64,000 bases of DNA from Mixta intestinalis (lineage in GTDB: Bacteria > Pseudomonadota > Gammaproteobacteria > Enterobacterales > Enterobacteriaceae). Of the stretch, positions 62,993 to 64,000 are shown piece by piece. The stretch is from the NCBI RefSeq assembly GCF_009914055.1, contig NZ_CP028271.1, positions 124,001 to 188,000 of the forward strand, read 5' to 3'. A program made the position numbers and the translations under genes. Below the pieces are notes generated by a model that did no database searches, was not told the origin of the DNA, and saw only the letters and a list, made by a program, of their open reading frames with translations. How positions within the stretch are numbered: the first letter of the stretch is position 1; every line of letters starts with the position of its first letter.

Positions 62993-63646
62993 TTATTTAT
63001 GTGTAACCGCACGAACGATGCGATCGCCACAGAACTGAATGAGATAAACCAGCACAACCAGCAGGATCAATACGGTATTCATCACCGTTGCGTTATAGCC
63101 GATATAGCCATACTGATAGCCAATCTGTCCGAGACCGCCTGCGCCAACCGCGCCGCCCATGGCGGAGTAGCCGACCAGCGTAATCAGAGTAATAGTGGCC
63201 GCATTTACCAGCCCCGGCAAGGCTTCCGGCAGCAGGATTTTACGAATGATCTGCATCGGCGTGGCGCCCATTGCGCGTGAGGCCTCAATCAATCCGCCAG
63301 GCAGCTCCAGCAGGGCGTTCTCTACCATGCGTGCAATAAAAGGCGCGGCGCCAACGGTCAGCGGAACGATTGCCGCCTGCAGGCCGATGGAAGTGCCGAC
63401 GATGGCACGGGTAAAAGGAATCATCCATACCAGCAGGATAATAAAGGGAATCGAGCGGAAGATATTTACCAGTGCGGAAAGCACCCGATAGAGCTTGTTG
63501 TTCGCCATAATCTGACCGGGACGGGTAATATAAAGCAAAACGCCCACCGGCAGGCCGATCACAAAACCGAAAAAGCCAGAGACGAAGGTCATCATCAGCG
63601 TTTCCCAGATGCCGCGGGCCAACAACCACATCATTGCTTCAGACAT
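62993..63646 (-). CDS. metI: Methionine ABC transporter permease MetI
   Basis: Inner-membrane permease of MetNIQ. The 217-residue protein has about five membrane helices and the coupling motif [25 protein letters not shown]. It overlaps metN by 8 bp. Confidence 0.97.
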   Translation of the reverse strand: MSEAMMWLLARGIWETLMMTFVSGFFGFVIGLPVGVLLYITRPGQIMANNKLYRVLSALVNIFRSIPFIILLVWMIPFTRAIVGTSIGLQAAIVPLTVGAAPFIARMVENALLELPGGLIEASRAMGATPMQIIRKILLPEALPGLVNAATITLITLVGYSAMGGAVGAGGLGQIGYQYGYIGYNATVMNTVLILLVVLVYLIQFCGDRIVRAVTHK

Positions 63647-64000
63647 ACCCTAATACCTCTACTTTCACATGGTTCTGCTGTAAATAGGCGATCGCGCCTG
63701 TTGTTTCCTCTTCGCTGCCGTGCATCTCAGCCAGCATAATGCCGAACTTTACGCCGCCCGCGTAATCCATCTGAGCGCTAATAATATTGTTGTTTACGTT
63801 AAAGCGGCGGGCGGTTTCCGACAGCAGCGGAGCATCAACTGATTGACCGGTAAACTCCAGACGCAGCAGAGGAACGCTGTCTGCGGATGCCTGTGCCGCC
63901 AGACGCTGCTGATAATCTTCCGGGATATCGAGATGCAGCGTTGACTGAATAAATTGCTGCGCCAGCGGCGTTTTGGGATGAGAGAACACTTCACTTACGC
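63639..64000 (-). CDS. metN: Methionine ABC transporter ATPase MetN (C-terminal part only)
   Basis: Only the last about 120 codons are present; the ATPase motifs and start lie beyond base 64000. The visible part reads [16 protein letters not shown] and then the NIL regulatory domain ([36 protein letters not shown]), which binds methionine and inhibits transport when the cell is replete. Any start codon inside the visible stretch would be an artefact of truncation. Confidence 0.95.
   Translation of the reverse strand, partial: VSEVFSHPKTPLAQQFIQSTLHLDIPEDYQQRLAAQASADSVPLLRLEFTGQSVDAPLLSETARRFNVNNNIISAQMDYAGGVKFGIMLAEMHGSEEETTGAIAYLQQNHVKVEVLGYV

Overview
The window looks like a core-genome segment of an enterobacterium. 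Gene order from pcnB to metN largely follows the E. coli K-12 region pcnB–dksA–sfsA–hrpB–mrcB–fhuACDB–hemL–clcA–erpA–btuF–mtn–dgt–degP–cdaR–dapD–glnD–map–rpsB–tsf–pyrH–frr–dxr–uppS–cdsA–rseP–bamA–skp–lpxD–fabZ–lpxA–lpxB–rnhB–dnaE–accA–ldcC–tilS–rof–arfB–proS–trmO–rcsF–metQIN. The proteins are close to but clearly diverged from E. coli. The pattern of small losses and insertions suggests a relative such as Erwiniaceae (Pantoea/Mixta/Erwinia-like). That placement is inference; no marker in the window fixes the genus. All assignments rest on reading the translations and recalling known families. No database search was run.

Layout. (1) 1–4162, minus strand: pcnB (AUU start, 3' end outside the window), gluQ, dksA, sfsA, thpR. 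(2) 4239–9297, plus: hrpB, mrcB. (3) 9298–11611: an AT-rich gap and a chemoreceptor gene that K-12 lacks here. (4) 11750–17804: a Fur-controlled-looking ferrichrome uptake operon fhuACDB. (5) 17806–21102: hemL (minus), clcA and erpA (plus). (6) 21154–22994, minus: a small exported protein sitting where K-12 has yadS, then btuF and mtnN. (7) 23100–27559, plus: dgt, degP with a sigma-E promoter, cdaR. (8) 27597–32771, mostly minus: yaeH, dapD, glnD, map, plus one doubtful small ORF. (9) 32946–52927, plus: a long housekeeping run. It covers translation (rpsB, tsf, frr), UMP kinase, isoprenoid, undecaprenyl and CDP-diacylglycerol synthesis, the sigma-E protease RseP, outer-membrane assembly (bamA, skp), lipid A synthesis (lpxD, fabZ, lpxA, lpxB), rnhB, dnaE and accA. 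(10) 53084–57690, plus: a DUF1508-type small protein, ldcC, yaeR, tilS and a c-type cytochrome fused by overlap to tilS. (11) 57721–64000: rof and yaeP (minus), arfB (plus), then proS, trmO, rcsF and the methionine ABC transporter metQ–metI–metN (minus, metN truncated by the window edge).

Functionally the window is dominated by cell-envelope biogenesis and its stress control. RseP, BamA, Skp, DegP, LpxA/B/D, CdsA, UppS, PBP1b and RcsF are all here. The rest is core translation, replication and metabolism. No tRNA, rRNA, CRISPR array, insertion sequence, prophage or toxin–antitoxin locus was seen, and every gene fully inside the window appears intact.

I did not find a convincing previously undescribed multi-gene system. 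The observations most worth a second look are small: an internal GTG start with a strong ribosome binding site in mrcB, the orphan 84-residue exported protein with a duplicated operator-like box, the chemoreceptor with a large periplasmic domain, a possible sigma-E promoter inside rseP, and the cytochrome c gene overlapping tilS.
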